From NCBI GenBank assembly GCA_002298785.1, contig DBMR01000011.1, forward strand, positions 1 to 64,000: 64,000 nt of DNA, given 5' to 3'. Shown piece after piece: positions 5,608-13,893 of the stretch. This stretch comes from Verrucomicrobia subdivision 3 bacterium UBA693 (GTDB lineage: Bacteria > Verrucomicrobiota > Verrucomicrobiia > Limisphaerales > UBA8199). Positions within the stretch are counted from its first letter, which is position 1. Each line of letters begins with the position of its first letter. Made by a program: the position numbers and the translations under genes. The notes beneath the pieces were generated by a model that was not told the origin of the DNA, did not search any database, and was given only the letters and a program-made list of their open reading frames with translations.

Positions 5608-7194
5608 TCAATGTGTACGCTGAATCTTGAGCGCCTTGAGGCGGGAGGCAAGGGTCGTGGGTTTCATGCCGAGCAATTCCGCTGCGCCATCCGGACCGAA
5701 GATTTTGCCGCCGGTCTGCTGCAAGGCCGTTGTGATGCTCTCACGTTCCTGGCGTTTGAGTTCGTCGCGGGTCAATAACTTGGAGATCGTGGCTGCAGGG
5801 GAGGCGGGTTTGGCTGATTCCCCCGGCGCCGGGCCAAACTCGAAACGCAGCGGGCCGCCTTGGGACAGGATGACGGCGCGCTCAATGGCGTTTTGCAGTT
5901 CGCGCACGTTTCCAGCCCAGTCGTGAGCGGCCAGTTGGTTCATGGTCGCCTGGGTCACCCGCGGGGCGGGCCGGTTCATCCGCCGGGCGGTTTGCTGGAC
6001 AAAATGCGCGGCCAGCGGCGCGATGTCCTCACGGCGCTCGCGTAATGGCGGCATCTCAATCGGAAACACGCTCAGACGGTAGAACAAGTCTTGCCGGAAA
6101 CGACCAGCCTCGGCTTCCTTTTTCAGGTCGCGATTCGTCGCGGCGATGATGCGGACGTTCACCCTGCGCGTGCGTGTGTCGCCGACGCGCTCGATCTCTT
6201 TCTCCTGCAACACGCGCAGCAGCTTGGACTGCATGGCCAGCGGCACTTCGCCAATTTCATCGAGGAGAATGGTGCCGCCGTCGGCGAGTTCGAACTTGCC
6301 GGGCTTGTCCTTCATCGCGCCGGTGAAGGAGCCTTTGACGTGGCCGAAGAATTCGCTTTCGAACAGAGTTTCTGGAACGGCGCCGCAATTTACCTTGATG
6401 AGCGCGCGGTCACGGCGCGGGCTGTTCTCATGGATGGCGCGGGCGACGAGTTCCTTGCCCGTGCCGCTTTCACCCATGACCAGCACGGCGGCGTCCGTGG
6501 GCGCGACCAATTGGATTTGTTGCGTCACCTTTTTCAGTCCCGGACTGCTGCCAATAATGTCGCCGACGCCGAGCGCGGAGGTGACTTCCGCCCGCAGGTA
6601 AGTGTTCTCCTCCTCCAGTCGCGCCTTCAGAAATTCGATTTCCTCGAACGCGCGCGCGTTGGCAATGCTCACCGCGGCGTGGTCGGCAAAGACGCGCAGC
6701 CAGTTAAAATCCTCCTGACCGAGAACCTTCCTGTCAAAAATCGCGAGCACGCCGAGCACTTCGCCGCGAAAGACGAGCGGCTGCGCGGCAAAGGTCTTCA
6801 CGCCTTCGCGCTTCATCCATTGGGGTTCGGCAATCCAAACCTCATCGCCGCGAACATCGGGAAGCAGCAACGGTTCGCCGGACTGCCCGACGCGTCCGAT
6901 TTTTCGCACCCCCAGCGGGAAGCGCCGGAACGCGCCGTCGAGCCGCGCGTAGTTTTGGTTATCGCCGCCTGGATTGCCCGCGCTCGCCGCGAGATGCAGG
7001 CAACGTGCCTGGTCGGGACATTCTGGACGGAAGCGGCACGCCTCGCAGATGTCGCCGGGCTCAACCAGCCAGATGCGCGCTAGCACGACGTTCTGGCACT
7101 GTGCGATGCCGCTCACGATGGCGCGTAACACCTCAGGCAAGGAACGGTTTTGCGCCATCGAGACCATGACTTGCCGAAGGTTCGCGCAGTTCAC
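5608..7194 (-). CDS. Sigma-54-dependent regulator, GAF-AAA+-Fis, with Cys cluster
   Basis: Enhancer-binding protein of 528 residues. An N-terminal GAF domain (about 15-170) contains four cysteines at 50, 53, 59 and 65 (C-x2-C-x5-C-x5-C), a layout suited to metal, Fe-S or thiol sensing. The central AAA+ domain has Walker A GESGTGKE, the sigma-54 contact loop GSFTGA (a variant of GAFTGA), LLDEIGE, and R-finger region FRQDLFYRL. The C-terminus is a Fis-type helix-turn-helix (AAELLGMKPTTLASRLKAL). It is divergent from an AhpD/PNPOx/DUF1348 operon, and three spaced palindromes lie in the shared intergenic region. The inferred job is activation of that operon in response to oxidative or electrophilic stress. 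The inducer is unknown. Confidence 0.92.
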   Translation of the reverse strand: MNCANLRQVMVSMAQNRSLPEVLRAIVSGIAQCQNVVLARIWLVEPGDICEACRFRPECPDQARCLHLAASAGNPGGDNQNYARLDGAFRRFPLGVRKIGRVGQSGEPLLLPDVRGDEVWIAEPQWMKREGVKTFAAQPLVFRGEVLGVLAIFDRKVLGQEDFNWLRVFADHAAVSIANARAFEEIEFLKARLEEENTYLRAEVTSALGVGDIIGSSPGLKKVTQQIQLVAPTDAAVLVMGESGTGKELVARAIHENSPRRDRALIKVNCGAVPETLFESEFFGHVKGSFTGAMKDKPGKFELADGGTILLDEIGEVPLAMQSKLLRVLQEKEIERVGDTRTRRVNVRIIAATNRDLKKEAEAGRFRQDLFYRLSVFPIEMPPLRERREDIAPLAAHFVQQTARRMNRPAPRVTQATMNQLAAHDWAGNVRELQNAIERAVILSQGGPLRFEFGPAPGESAKPASPAATISKLLTRDELKRQERESITTALQQTGGKIFGPDGAAELLGMKPTTLASRLKALKIQRTH

Positions 7195-7204
7195 AGGCGC
7201 AAAC

Positions 7205-7258
7205 TACGAGATTTCGCCGTCGGCTGCAACGATAGTTCGTCAATTACGATATTTCGTA
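7205..7258. promoter_or_regulatory. Three tandem enhancer-like palindromes
   Basis: Three copies of an ACGA-N4-TCGT palindrome: TACGA-GATT-TCGCC (7205-7218, right arm partly decayed), ACGA-TAGT-TCGT (7229-7240) and TACGA-TATT-TCGTA (7245-7258, perfect). Their position between the sigma-54 regulator and its divergent operon fits upstream activating sites. Confidence 0.6.
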
Positions 7259-7272
7259 GCGAAGCCAACTGC

Positions 7273-7286
7273 GGTGGATTTTTTGC
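7273..7286 (+). promoter_or_regulatory. Candidate sigma-54 -24/-12 element
   Basis: GG at 7273-7274 and GC at 7285-7286 are separated by exactly ten bases, with a T-rich run before GC (TTTTTTGCAA), matching a strong -12 box with a weak -24 box. A second candidate with a perfect -24 box (TGGCACG, 7328-7334) but poor -12 box lies downstream. The true one cannot be decided by eye. Confidence 0.35.
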
Positions 7287-7412
7287 AAGCAACTGCACTT
7301 AAACACCTTTTGGCAAATTTTGCTCGCTGGCACGGCAAGTGATTAGGGAGTGGCAGAACCGCGAATCGCGGGCAAACAAACAAAACCAAGAAACTAAAAC
7401 GAAAGAACGAAC

Positions 7413-7973
7413 ATGAACCGCATCACTCAACTCGACCCGGCTACCGCGACTGGCAAGACCAAGCAACTTTTCGACGGCGTCCAGGCTAAGCTCGGCGCCG
7501 TGCCGAATCTCTTCCGTGTGCTCGGCAATTCACCCGCGGCGCTCGAAGGTTACCTCAACTTCTCCGGCGCGCTGGCGGGCGGCACGCTCAACGCCAAGGT
7601 GCGCGAGCAAATTGCGCTCGCGGTTGCTGAGGGGAATCTGTGCAGCTATTGCCTGAGCGCGCACACGTTCATTGGCGGCAAAGTCGGGCTGTCCGAACAG
7701 GAGATTGCCGATGCGCGCCAAACGAACGCGGCGTCGCACAAGACCGACGCCATCCTGAAACTTGCGCTGAGCATTCTGGTGCAGCGCGGCGAAATCAGCG
7801 ACGGCGCACTCAAGTCCGCCCGGGTTGCTGGCGTGACTGACGCGGAGATTGTCGAGACGGTGGCGAATGTGGCGGTCAACATCTTCACCAACTACGTCAA
7901 CCACGTTGCGCGCACCGTCGTGGATTTCCCTGAAGTGAAACCCGGCGAAATCGCCCAAACCGCCAAAGCGTGA
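7413..7973 (+). CDS. AhpD-like / carboxymuconolactone decarboxylase-family peroxidase
   Basis: Protein of 186 residues of the alkylhydroperoxidase AhpD-like fold. The active-site motif E73...C77-SYC80...H84 is present, as in AhpD-type peroxidatic Cys pairs with a proton-relay Glu and His. Helical repeats follow. The family reduces organic peroxides or related electrophiles; whether this member does so is inferred from the intact CxxC. It is the first gene of a three-gene operon divergent from the sigma-54 regulator, about 100 bases ahead of the PNPOx gene. Confidence 0.9.
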   Translation: MNRITQLDPATATGKTKQLFDGVQAKLGAVPNLFRVLGNSPAALEGYLNFSGALAGGTLNAKVREQIALAVAEGNLCSYCLSAHTFIGGKVGLSEQEIADARQTNAASHKTDAILKLALSILVQRGEISDGALKSARVAGVTDAEIVETVANVAVNIFTNYVNHVARTVVDFPEVKPGEIAQTAKA

Positions 7974-8071
7974 AGCACCGAGTGCGGCTGCGGACACTGA
8001 ACTATTCCAACTGGCGGACGGCGCGCCACGCGTCGTCTCCCGCAACCACCAATTTTTAACACCCCCCCATC

Positions 8072-8668
8072 ATGGCCGGTAAATTTCTCGAACTCGCATT
8101 CACACCCAACGTGCTCGCTGCGCAACGAAAGTATTTTGGCCGCGCGCAGAGTATTCCGCCGCAGGCGGAGCGCGACGCGTTCAGCGATGACGAAATGCAA
8201 TTCATCCAGTCGCGCGATTCGTTTTACATGGCGACGGCGAGCGAGACCGGCTGGCCTTACATGCAGCATCGCGGCGGGAAGCCTGGATTTCTGCAGGTCG
8301 TCAGCCCGATGCAGCTCGCATTCGCTGACTTCAAAGACAATCGCCAGATGCTCTCCACCGGCAATCTCACCGCCAACGACCGCGTGTGCCTGTTCCTCAT
8401 GGATTATCCGCAACGCACCCGGTTGAAGATCCTGGGCCGCGCCAAAGTTGTTGATGCCCGTGAGAGTCCCGAACTTGTCGCGCGGTTCACCGAGCCGGAG
8501 TCGCGCAACATCGTTGAAAGAATTTTCCTCATCGAAGTGATTTCCTACGATTGGAACTGTCCGAAATACATAACGCCACGCTACACTGTCGCCGAAGTCG
8601 AGGAAGCGGTCGCCCCGCTCCGCGCGCGGATCGCCGAACTCGAAGCGAAACTCCAAACCAAAAAGTGA
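8072..8668 (+). CDS. Pyridoxamine 5'-phosphate oxidase-family flavoprotein
   Basis: Protein of 198 residues with a split-barrel FMN-binding fold. Motifs include FYMATASETGWPYMQHRGG and FADFKDNRQMLSTGNL, typical of the PNPOx-like family that uses FMN or F420 on small molecules, and a long C-terminal helix rich in E/A/R. It probably works with the AhpD-like protein upstream and the DUF1348 protein one base downstream in a stress operon. The substrate is unknown; it is not the vitamin B6 enzyme itself, because the substrate-binding C-terminus of PdxH is absent. Confidence 0.85.
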   Translation: MAGKFLELAFTPNVLAAQRKYFGRAQSIPPQAERDAFSDDEMQFIQSRDSFYMATASETGWPYMQHRGGKPGFLQVVSPMQLAFADFKDNRQMLSTGNLTANDRVCLFLMDYPQRTRLKILGRAKVVDARESPELVARFTEPESRNIVERIFLIEVISYDWNCPKYITPRYTVAEVEEAVAPLRARIAELEAKLQTKK

Positions 8669-8669
8669 A

Positions 8670-9098
8670 ATGAACCCACGTCCACCAGTGCCACCCTTTA
8701 CCGAAGAAACCGCCCGCCAGAAAGTCCAGGCCGCCGAAGATGCCTGGAACACTCGCGACCCCGAACGCGTGGCGCTCGCTTACACCGAGGACACCGAATG
8801 GCGCAACCGTGCCGAGTTCCTCAAAGGCCGCGCGCAGGTAGTCGAATTCCTGCGGCGCAAATGGAATCGCGAACTCGATTATCGGCTGAAGAAGACGCTG
8901 TGGGCGTTTACCGGCAACCGCATCGCCGTCCGTTTTGAATACGAGTATCATGACGACTCCGGCCAATGGTATCGTGCCCACGGCAACGAGAACTGGGAGT
9001 TCGACGAACTCGGTTACATGAAGTTCCGCTACGCCAGCATCAACGACCAACCCATCAAGGAGAGCGAACGGAAATTTCGCTGGGAGCGAAAGAGTTGA
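8670..9098 (+). CDS. DUF1348 / nuclear transport factor 2-like protein
   Basis: Protein of 142 residues belonging to the DUF1348 family of the NTF2/SnoaL fold. Marks are AAEDAWNTRDPERVALAYTED near the N-terminus, EWRNRAEFLKGR, and a beta-rich C-terminal half with FEYEYHDDSGQW and ENWEFDE. It starts one base after the PNPOx stop and is therefore translationally coupled. The function of DUF1348 is not established. Its position in a sigma-54-regulated redox operon suggests binding or conversion of a small reactive compound. Confidence 0.85.
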   Translation: MNPRPPVPPFTEETARQKVQAAEDAWNTRDPERVALAYTEDTEWRNRAEFLKGRAQVVEFLRRKWNRELDYRLKKTLWAFTGNRIAVRFEYEYHDDSGQWYRAHGNENWEFDELGYMKFRYASINDQPIKESERKFRWERKS

Positions 9099-9107
9099 GG
9101 TTTTGGC

Positions 9108-9238
9108 TCACGCCATCCCCTCCTCGACGTCCGCCAGAATCTTCGCGATATCTTCCGCCTTCGGCTGCGCACCTTGCGGGCCGCCGTGGTGGATGTCGCC
9201 GCTTCGAAGGAGAACCAAATGTGAGCCCTGGATCGCTC
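9108..9238 (-). pseudogene. C-terminal remnant of an unidentified protein
   Basis: On the minus strand a reading frame ends in SGDIHHGGPQGAQPKAEDIA followed by KILADVEEGMA and a stop. The composition and the DIHHGG / PKAEDIAKIL pattern look like real protein C-terminus, but the frame has no start and the upstream part fades. I read it as the tail of a deleted gene; the family was not identified. The rest of the interval to 9422 holds nothing recognisable. Confidence 0.4.
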
Positions 9239-9422
9239 CAAGGCTACGGGAACCGGCGCGACAACACACCGCCGTTGGCCCCCGGGCAAATTTAAAGATT
9301 CCGATTGTGATTTGCCCTGGTTGAACGCAGAGTGGAAATCATCTCATGACGACGCACACCGATACCGAGAACTGCTGTCCAGGCACTCTCGTATTGAATT
9401 CAAGCACAACCAGCACCAGCGT

Positions 9423-11048
9423 ATGAAACTGAGCGTATTTGTTCCGGAGGTACTTCGCCGCCTGGCGGTGTGCGCCCTGGCGGGCCTATCCTTTAGCTCC
9501 CACGCTTTGGTCACGAACACGGCGGGAAATGTGCCGGCGGCGGTCTCGAGTATGACGGTCACAATCGACACGAATGCGCGAACTGTGCCTTACAACCGCA
9601 TGATTTTTGGTGGTTTTCTGGAGCATTTCGACCACCAGATCTATGGCGGGGTTTACGACCCGGGCTCTCCCCTCGCGGACACGAATGGCTTTCGACGGGA
9701 TGTAATTGCGGCATTGAAGGAACTTCGCGTACCGGTCGTCCGGTGGCCGGGTGGATGTTATGCGAGCGGGTATCATTGGGAGAACGGTGTCGGGCAGCAG
9801 CGCCGCCCGACAGACGAAATGGCCTGGGGCGTCGTGGAGCCCAACTCATTCGGCACAGATGAATACGTCGTGCTGTGTCGACTCCTTGGTTGGCAGCCCT
9901 ATATCTGCAACAACGCTGGTAACGGAACGATCCAGGAAATGCGGAATTGGGTTGAATACTGCAATGGGAACACCGGCCCGTATGCCGCGCGGCGCCAGGC
10001 CAACAAATATTCCGAACCACACCACGTCAATCTTTGGAGCATCGGCAACGAGAACTGGGGACAGCACGAAATCGGATACAAGCCCATCGCAGAGTGGGCG
10101 CCATTTGTCCTGGAAGCCGCCAAGGCGACGAAAGCGGCCGATCCGCACATCCAATTGACAGCGGCAGCGCTGCCGACACGAGAGTGGACGTTGCCCCTGC
10201 TGAAGCTGGCTGGCGCTTACCTGGATTATATCTCCATCCACAAATACTGGCTGCCTTTGTGGGGGAAAAACGAAATTCCGGATTACCTGACGTGCATCAT
10301 GCACTCTGAAGGACCGGAGCAAAGCATCACCGACTTTCTGCACGTGCTCGATGAATCGGGGTATAGGGGCAAGATTAAAATCGCCTATGACGAGTGGAAC
10401 TTGCGGGGCTGGCATCACGAGGGATTTCCTCGCAAGATGATGCAGAATTATGCCGATCCAGAGGTCGCCCGGCTGGTTAAAGCCCGCGAGAAGAACGACA
10501 TCGCCTCCCAGTATACCACGGCCGACGCGTTGTTCTCGGCTTCATTTTTCAACGCCTGTCTTCGCCACGCGGAAGACGTCGGCATGGCCAATATAGCCCC
10601 GCTCGTGAACACCCGCGGACCGCTGTTCGTGCATTCCAAGGGCATTGTGAAGCGAACCCACTTTCACACCATGGCCATTTACGCGAACGAACTGGAATCC
10701 CGGGTCGGAAGTTTGAAACTCCAGGCCCCTGCGCTTACCCAAGGGGACCGCTCCATTCCGGTAGCCGATGCGATCGTTACGACTGACAGCTCGGGTACGC
10801 GCTGGGCCATCGCGCTCGTGAATCGACATCCGCACCACCCACTCCAATGCGCCGTCATAATGAAAGGTCGCCCGTTGCAGGGCGAGCATGCCGCCGTGGT
10901 TCTGGCAGGGGATTCACCCGACTCGTTCAACGACATCGAGCATCCTGATCGGGTTGTCCCCGTAAGAAAGACAGTGAAGTTCACCCGTGGCACGCTGGAA
11001 CTCCCGCCGCACTCCCTCACAGTTCTCAAGGTCTCCCTAAAGCCATAA
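9423..11048 (+). CDS. Secreted alpha-L-arabinofuranosidase (GH51)
   Basis: Protein of 541 residues from the ATG at 9423, chosen because a signal peptide (LRRLAVCALAGLSFSSHA) follows; an upstream ATG would add 37 residues of unlikely sequence. GH51 hallmarks are FGGFLEHFDHQIYGGVYD at the N-terminus, VVRWPGGCYASGYHW, the acid/base Glu in IGNENWG, and the nucleophile Glu in AYDEWN. A C-terminal beta-sandwich ends in HSLTVLKV. It removes terminal arabinofuranose from arabinan or arabinoxylan outside the cytoplasm. It stands alone; no SusC/D-type or transporter gene adjoins. Confidence 0.95.
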   Translation: MKLSVFVPEVLRRLAVCALAGLSFSSHALVTNTAGNVPAAVSSMTVTIDTNARTVPYNRMIFGGFLEHFDHQIYGGVYDPGSPLADTNGFRRDVIAALKELRVPVVRWPGGCYASGYHWENGVGQQRRPTDEMAWGVVEPNSFGTDEYVVLCRLLGWQPYICNNAGNGTIQEMRNWVEYCNGNTGPYAARRQANKYSEPHHVNLWSIGNENWGQHEIGYKPIAEWAPFVLEAAKATKAADPHIQLTAAALPTREWTLPLLKLAGAYLDYISIHKYWLPLWGKNEIPDYLTCIMHSEGPEQSITDFLHVLDESGYRGKIKIAYDEWNLRGWHHEGFPRKMMQNYADPEVARLVKAREKNDIASQYTTADALFSASFFNACLRHAEDVGMANIAPLVNTRGPLFVHSKGIVKRTHFHTMAIYANELESRVGSLKLQAPALTQGDRSIPVADAIVTTDSSGTRWAIALVNRHPHHPLQCAVIMKGRPLQGEHAAVVLAGDSPDSFNDIEHPDRVVPVRKTVKFTRGTLELPPHSLTVLKVSLKP

Positions 11049-11049
11049 A

Positions 11050-11110
11050 GGTGAACCCCGGACTCGAACCGGCGACCTTGCGCTTAAATGGCGATAAACC
11101 AATCCTACGA
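11050..11110 (-). pseudogene. tRNA-Lys-like remnant
   Basis: The minus strand contains a T arm with canonical loop TTCGAGT flanked by CCGG repeats, a GGTC variable segment, and a short CGC/GCG stem around CATTTAA that would give anticodon TTT. The 5' half, D arm and acceptor pairing are missing. Such 3' tRNA pieces can be left by integration or deletion events. The T loop here is canonical, unlike the array at 310-1737. Confidence 0.4.
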
Positions 11111-11205
11111 TGCGTTGAGAAGTGAAGGGAATTTGGCAATAACCGCATAGGTCGGGAACTGACTCCGCCGTTGCGGCTTAAGACCCCGTGACTCCTCGTC
11201 AACTT

Positions 11206-11586
11206 CTAACCCTTCGGAACGTCGTAAGTAGTGATCTCCAGCAGAACTCCATCAGGATCAGAAAAGTAGATCGAGTGTGCGATTTCGTGGTCTCGAAACT
11301 GGAACGAAACACCGCGTTCCGTAAGTTCGGTTTGCGCTAATTGAAAGTCAGCATTTGTCGCCGCCCGAAAAGCCAGATGCCAGAGTCGACCATCTGAACC
11401 CTGCTCATTTCCCTTCTGTGGAAACAGCGCGATGTTTGTCGAACCCAACCGCAAGAAAATCGGAATACCGGACCACCGCCCCGGGAATACGTGCTCGAAT
11501 CCGAGTGTGCTCACATACCATTCCTTCGTCACCTCCGGCGAGGCACACCGTAAAGCCACATGATCAATTTGTTCCAGGCGCATCAT
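11206..11586 (-). CDS. VOC-superfamily (glyoxalase-like) protein
   Basis: Protein of 127 residues beginning MMRLEQIDHVALRC. It has two beta-alpha-beta-beta-beta modules of the vicinal oxygen chelate fold. Probable metal ligands are His in IDHVAL, His in LWHLAF and Glu in DGVLLEI near the C-terminus. DPDGVLLEITTY is the typical C-terminal motif of glyoxalase/bleomycin-resistance proteins. The upstream extension to 11658 is unlikely to be translated. Substrate unknown; no operon partner. Confidence 0.85.
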   Translation of the reverse strand: MMRLEQIDHVALRCASPEVTKEWYVSTLGFEHVFPGRWSGIPIFLRLGSTNIALFPQKGNEQGSDGRLWHLAFRAATNADFQLAQTELTERGVSFQFRDHEIAHSIYFSDPDGVLLEITTYDVPKG

Positions 11587-11790
11587 AAAACTGTGGTGCA
11601 ACTTTAAAACCTGAGCCACGGTTAGCTCTTGATTAAAATTTGGACCCTTAAATCTCACGACACAATTCAGAACTCAAGCAGCAGAAGCCATTCGATCAAG
11701 CATCGTAACATCCCATCAAGAAGAAGCAGGGCATCGCCGTTACCCGCAACTCAACTGCCCGCCAGAAAAAGTGACGATTGCATAGTGCAG

Positions 11791-11819
11791 GATAAAGGAC
11801 CGGACTGGCCTCTCCGGCC
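11791..11819 (-). terminator. Probable terminator after the second hipBA operon
   Basis: Arms GGACCGGA and TCCGGCC (one bulged base) around an eight-base loop, followed on the minus strand by TTTATC, about 40 bases past the HipA-like stop codon. T-rich sequence also follows on the plus strand, so it may work in both directions. Confidence 0.45.
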
Positions 11820-11856
11820 TTCTTTTCTTTCTTCGCACTCTGCTCGTTACACTGGA

Positions 11857-13152
11857 CTAAAATCGCCTCCTGGCCGCTTTTCGTGCGGCTTCACGTTCAG
11901 GGTGCTCGAACGCGTCAGCGAATTGATCCAATTCCTGTCTCGTCATGCCCAGAGACAAACCGGTCTCACGCCATTGGGATAAAGCGTGCTCCATCCGGCT
12001 CAGAATCTCCGTCGCCCTGGTCCGAGAAATCCGGAAATAGGGCAGAGCCGACAGCAGTGCCTCGATGGTAGCCTCAGGACCGGCGTTTTCGGCGATCCAG
12101 GTTTTCAGCTCTCGCACACGGTCCGGAAAAGGGTTGAGGTCAAAGGCAGGGGCCAGCCGCCATTGTCCGCGGCTCGCATGGAGAAATCCATAATTGTGCA
12201 GATGATCATCTACGTTGGTGATCAGAACACAATAAGCCATGCGTCGCCAAAGCTCCTCGATGTCGCACCGGGCGTCAGCGCCGTGGATACGGAGGGCATC
12301 GACAATCTCCGTGTAAAAATGTTCTTGCGGATTTGCGGGGTCAGCCCCCAGCAACGTAGCGGCGGACACATACGGAATTCTTCCACCGTCCCCCCTCCGG
12401 TCAAAGCGCCGGATTAGCGCAACCGGCAGTCCGTCGCTGTCCACCAACCGCGCCTGGGCCACCTGCAACCCGGAGGCACTCGCAAGCCGCATGGCCAACA
12501 CTTCCCCTTTGGTCACCGGACGCTCGTCCTTCACGCTCGGGAACTTGCCGACGGCCAATTGGCCATCCTCATCGACCACCGTGCATTTGGGACGCATGCC
12601 TCCCAGCGAAGTACCGCGACCTCGTAGATAAACGAGATCGGCAACGGTTTCGCTCTCAGTCTCGACAGCACGCGTTGCGGTCAGCAACTGCTTCAGTTCG
12701 ACGAGTGGTGGAGCCGTACGGCGGCCGGGTTCTGGCGCCCGGCGAAACACACCCGCCTCGTCCTGAAAACGCAGCGCGCCAACACGGCTGGCATCGTCCA
12801 CCGCGAGCAGGAAATCGATGGCCTGGAGCTGAACCGCCTGCGGTTCTTGGCCCGCCCGGCGAGCCGCTTGGCGACGCTTGGCATGGTCGCGCAGGATGAC
12901 CCGCCTAGCCCAACCATCGGGCTCTGTATCTGCGATTGCCCCATGAAAAACTGACCCGTTTTGCACTTTGCGATGGAATTGAGGGCCTGCCACCAGTGGA
13001 AGCGCAGGCTCAAGAGGAAATGGCTCCTGTGCACCCAGCCACGTATCCGCATAGGCAAAAGCCGCGCGCTCACGGGAGCCAATTGCATCATAATGCAAGG
13101 TTCCCACCCACCTTGGCTCATCTCCCACAAAGACCTTGATCGTTCGTTTCAT
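11857..13152 (-). CDS. HipA-domain serine/threonine kinase toxin (divergent type)
   Basis: Protein of 431 residues with HipA kinase fold but clearly different from the HipA at 4072. The N-terminal region has WVGTLHYD and ERAAFAYADTWL; a G-rich nucleotide loop TSLGGMRPK replaces the AGAQEK form; VALIRRFDRR follows; the catalytic loop is NVDDHLHNYGFL; and the metal motif is APAFDLNP. All are consistent with active kinase chemistry. The ATG overlaps the end of the upstream XRE gene by four bases (ATGA), showing translational coupling in a toxin-second operon. The substrate of this HipA subtype is unknown. Confidence 0.9.
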   Translation of the reverse strand: MKRTIKVFVGDEPRWVGTLHYDAIGSRERAAFAYADTWLGAQEPFPLEPALPLVAGPQFHRKVQNGSVFHGAIADTEPDGWARRVILRDHAKRRQAARRAGQEPQAVQLQAIDFLLAVDDASRVGALRFQDEAGVFRRAPEPGRRTAPPLVELKQLLTATRAVETESETVADLVYLRGRGTSLGGMRPKCTVVDEDGQLAVGKFPSVKDERPVTKGEVLAMRLASASGLQVAQARLVDSDGLPVALIRRFDRRGDGGRIPYVSAATLLGADPANPQEHFYTEIVDALRIHGADARCDIEELWRRMAYCVLITNVDDHLHNYGFLHASRGQWRLAPAFDLNPFPDRVRELKTWIAENAGPEATIEALLSALPYFRISRTRATEILSRMEHALSQWRETGLSLGMTRQELDQFADAFEHPEREAARKAARRRF

Positions 13153-13496
13153 AATGCTCTGGGGGTCTTCTTGACGCGGACGCGCTTAGGCAGACGCTCT
13201 TCGTCCAATAGCAGGCCATCCTCATCGCGACGAGCGTCGGTCAAGTTGCCAAAAACTTCGCCGAAACCTAAAACGAATAAGGCCATCGCGTAGGCGCCCA
13301 TGGCCACGGACGGATCGCCTTTCTCAATACGTGCGTACGTGCTCTTTGCGAGACCGGTTCGCTCCGCCATCATCTCGACGGTGAGATGGCGCTTGCGTCG
13401 AGCCACCGCCAAGTCGTGGCCGAATTTAGACAATGAACGGCGCAGTCCTGTTGATAAAACATCATGTACGGCGGATCGCATTACAAGATCATACAT
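13149..13496 (-). CDS. HipB-like XRE-family antitoxin
   Basis: Protein of 115 residues with a central XRE helix-turn-helix (DLAVARRKRHLTVEMMAERTG then LAKSTYARIEKGD, about residues 28-60). A basic C-terminal tail ends in KKTPRAL. The start at 13496 lies inside one of two direct repeats; an alternative ATG is at 13481. It is expected to bind those repeats and repress the operon, and to neutralise the coupled HipA-like kinase. Confidence 0.85.
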   Translation of the reverse strand: MYDLVMRSAVHDVLSTGLRRSLSKFGHDLAVARRKRHLTVEMMAERTGLAKSTYARIEKGDPSVAMGAYAMALFVLGFGEVFGNLTDARRDEDGLLLDEERLPKRVRVKKTPRAL

Positions 13497-13536
13497 AGGT
13501 TCTTAATTTTCGTAAAGCATCATATATAGATTTTTA
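13488..13536 (-). promoter_or_regulatory. Direct repeats at the hipBA-2 promoter/start
   Basis: Two 18-base direct repeats with 15 identities (ATCATACATAGGTTCTTA at 13488-13505 and ATCATATATAGATTTTTA at 13519-13536, plus strand) are spaced 31 bases apart, close to three helical turns. One copy covers the antitoxin start codon. The AT-rich upstream part can hold a -10 element. Likely autoregulatory operators. Confidence 0.5.
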
Positions 13537-13678
13537 TTTTATCCTGACGCAAACTTCTCCTTTGACCGCCAGACACCCCAACCACCTATGGAATTCCTGT
13601 TCAGCCATTTGGCAAAGGCGGGCTGCCTTCTACCAAGGGAACAAGTAACCACGCTCACTCAAGCCAGACCGGCATGAA

Positions 13679-13893
13679 TCATTTGAAATAGTCGGGCGGG
13701 GCGTCGCCTGCCCCACTGCCCCATTTATCATTGGGCTTCGAGCCCATCTGGAACTCGAGTGAACCGCCGGCGGTGATCGTGTTGTGAGTCAGCCACGTCT
13801 TAGTGAACGGCTTGCCGTTGAGGCGTGCGGATTGGAGGTAGCGATTCTTCGGGCTATTGTTCGGTGCACGAACGGTGAAGGTTACGCCGCCGT
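13679..13893 (-). pseudogene. C-terminal remnant of a GH92 alpha-mannosidase
   Basis: The minus strand encodes about 70 codons ending at 13679. Segments such as FTVRAPNNSPKNRYLQSARL, NGKPFTKTWLTH and ITAGGSLEFQMGSKPN match the conserved C-terminus of GH92 alpha-1,2-mannosidases. No start and no catalytic part remain. The frame runs into the 3' end of the nucleotidyltransferase gene at about 13,890, so a deletion joined the two. The remaining bases to 13497 hold nothing recognisable. Confidence 0.7.

Noticed and set aside
6091..7083. Long plus-strand frame of 330 codons
   Set aside because: It is antisense to the well-supported sigma-54 regulator and has no family features.
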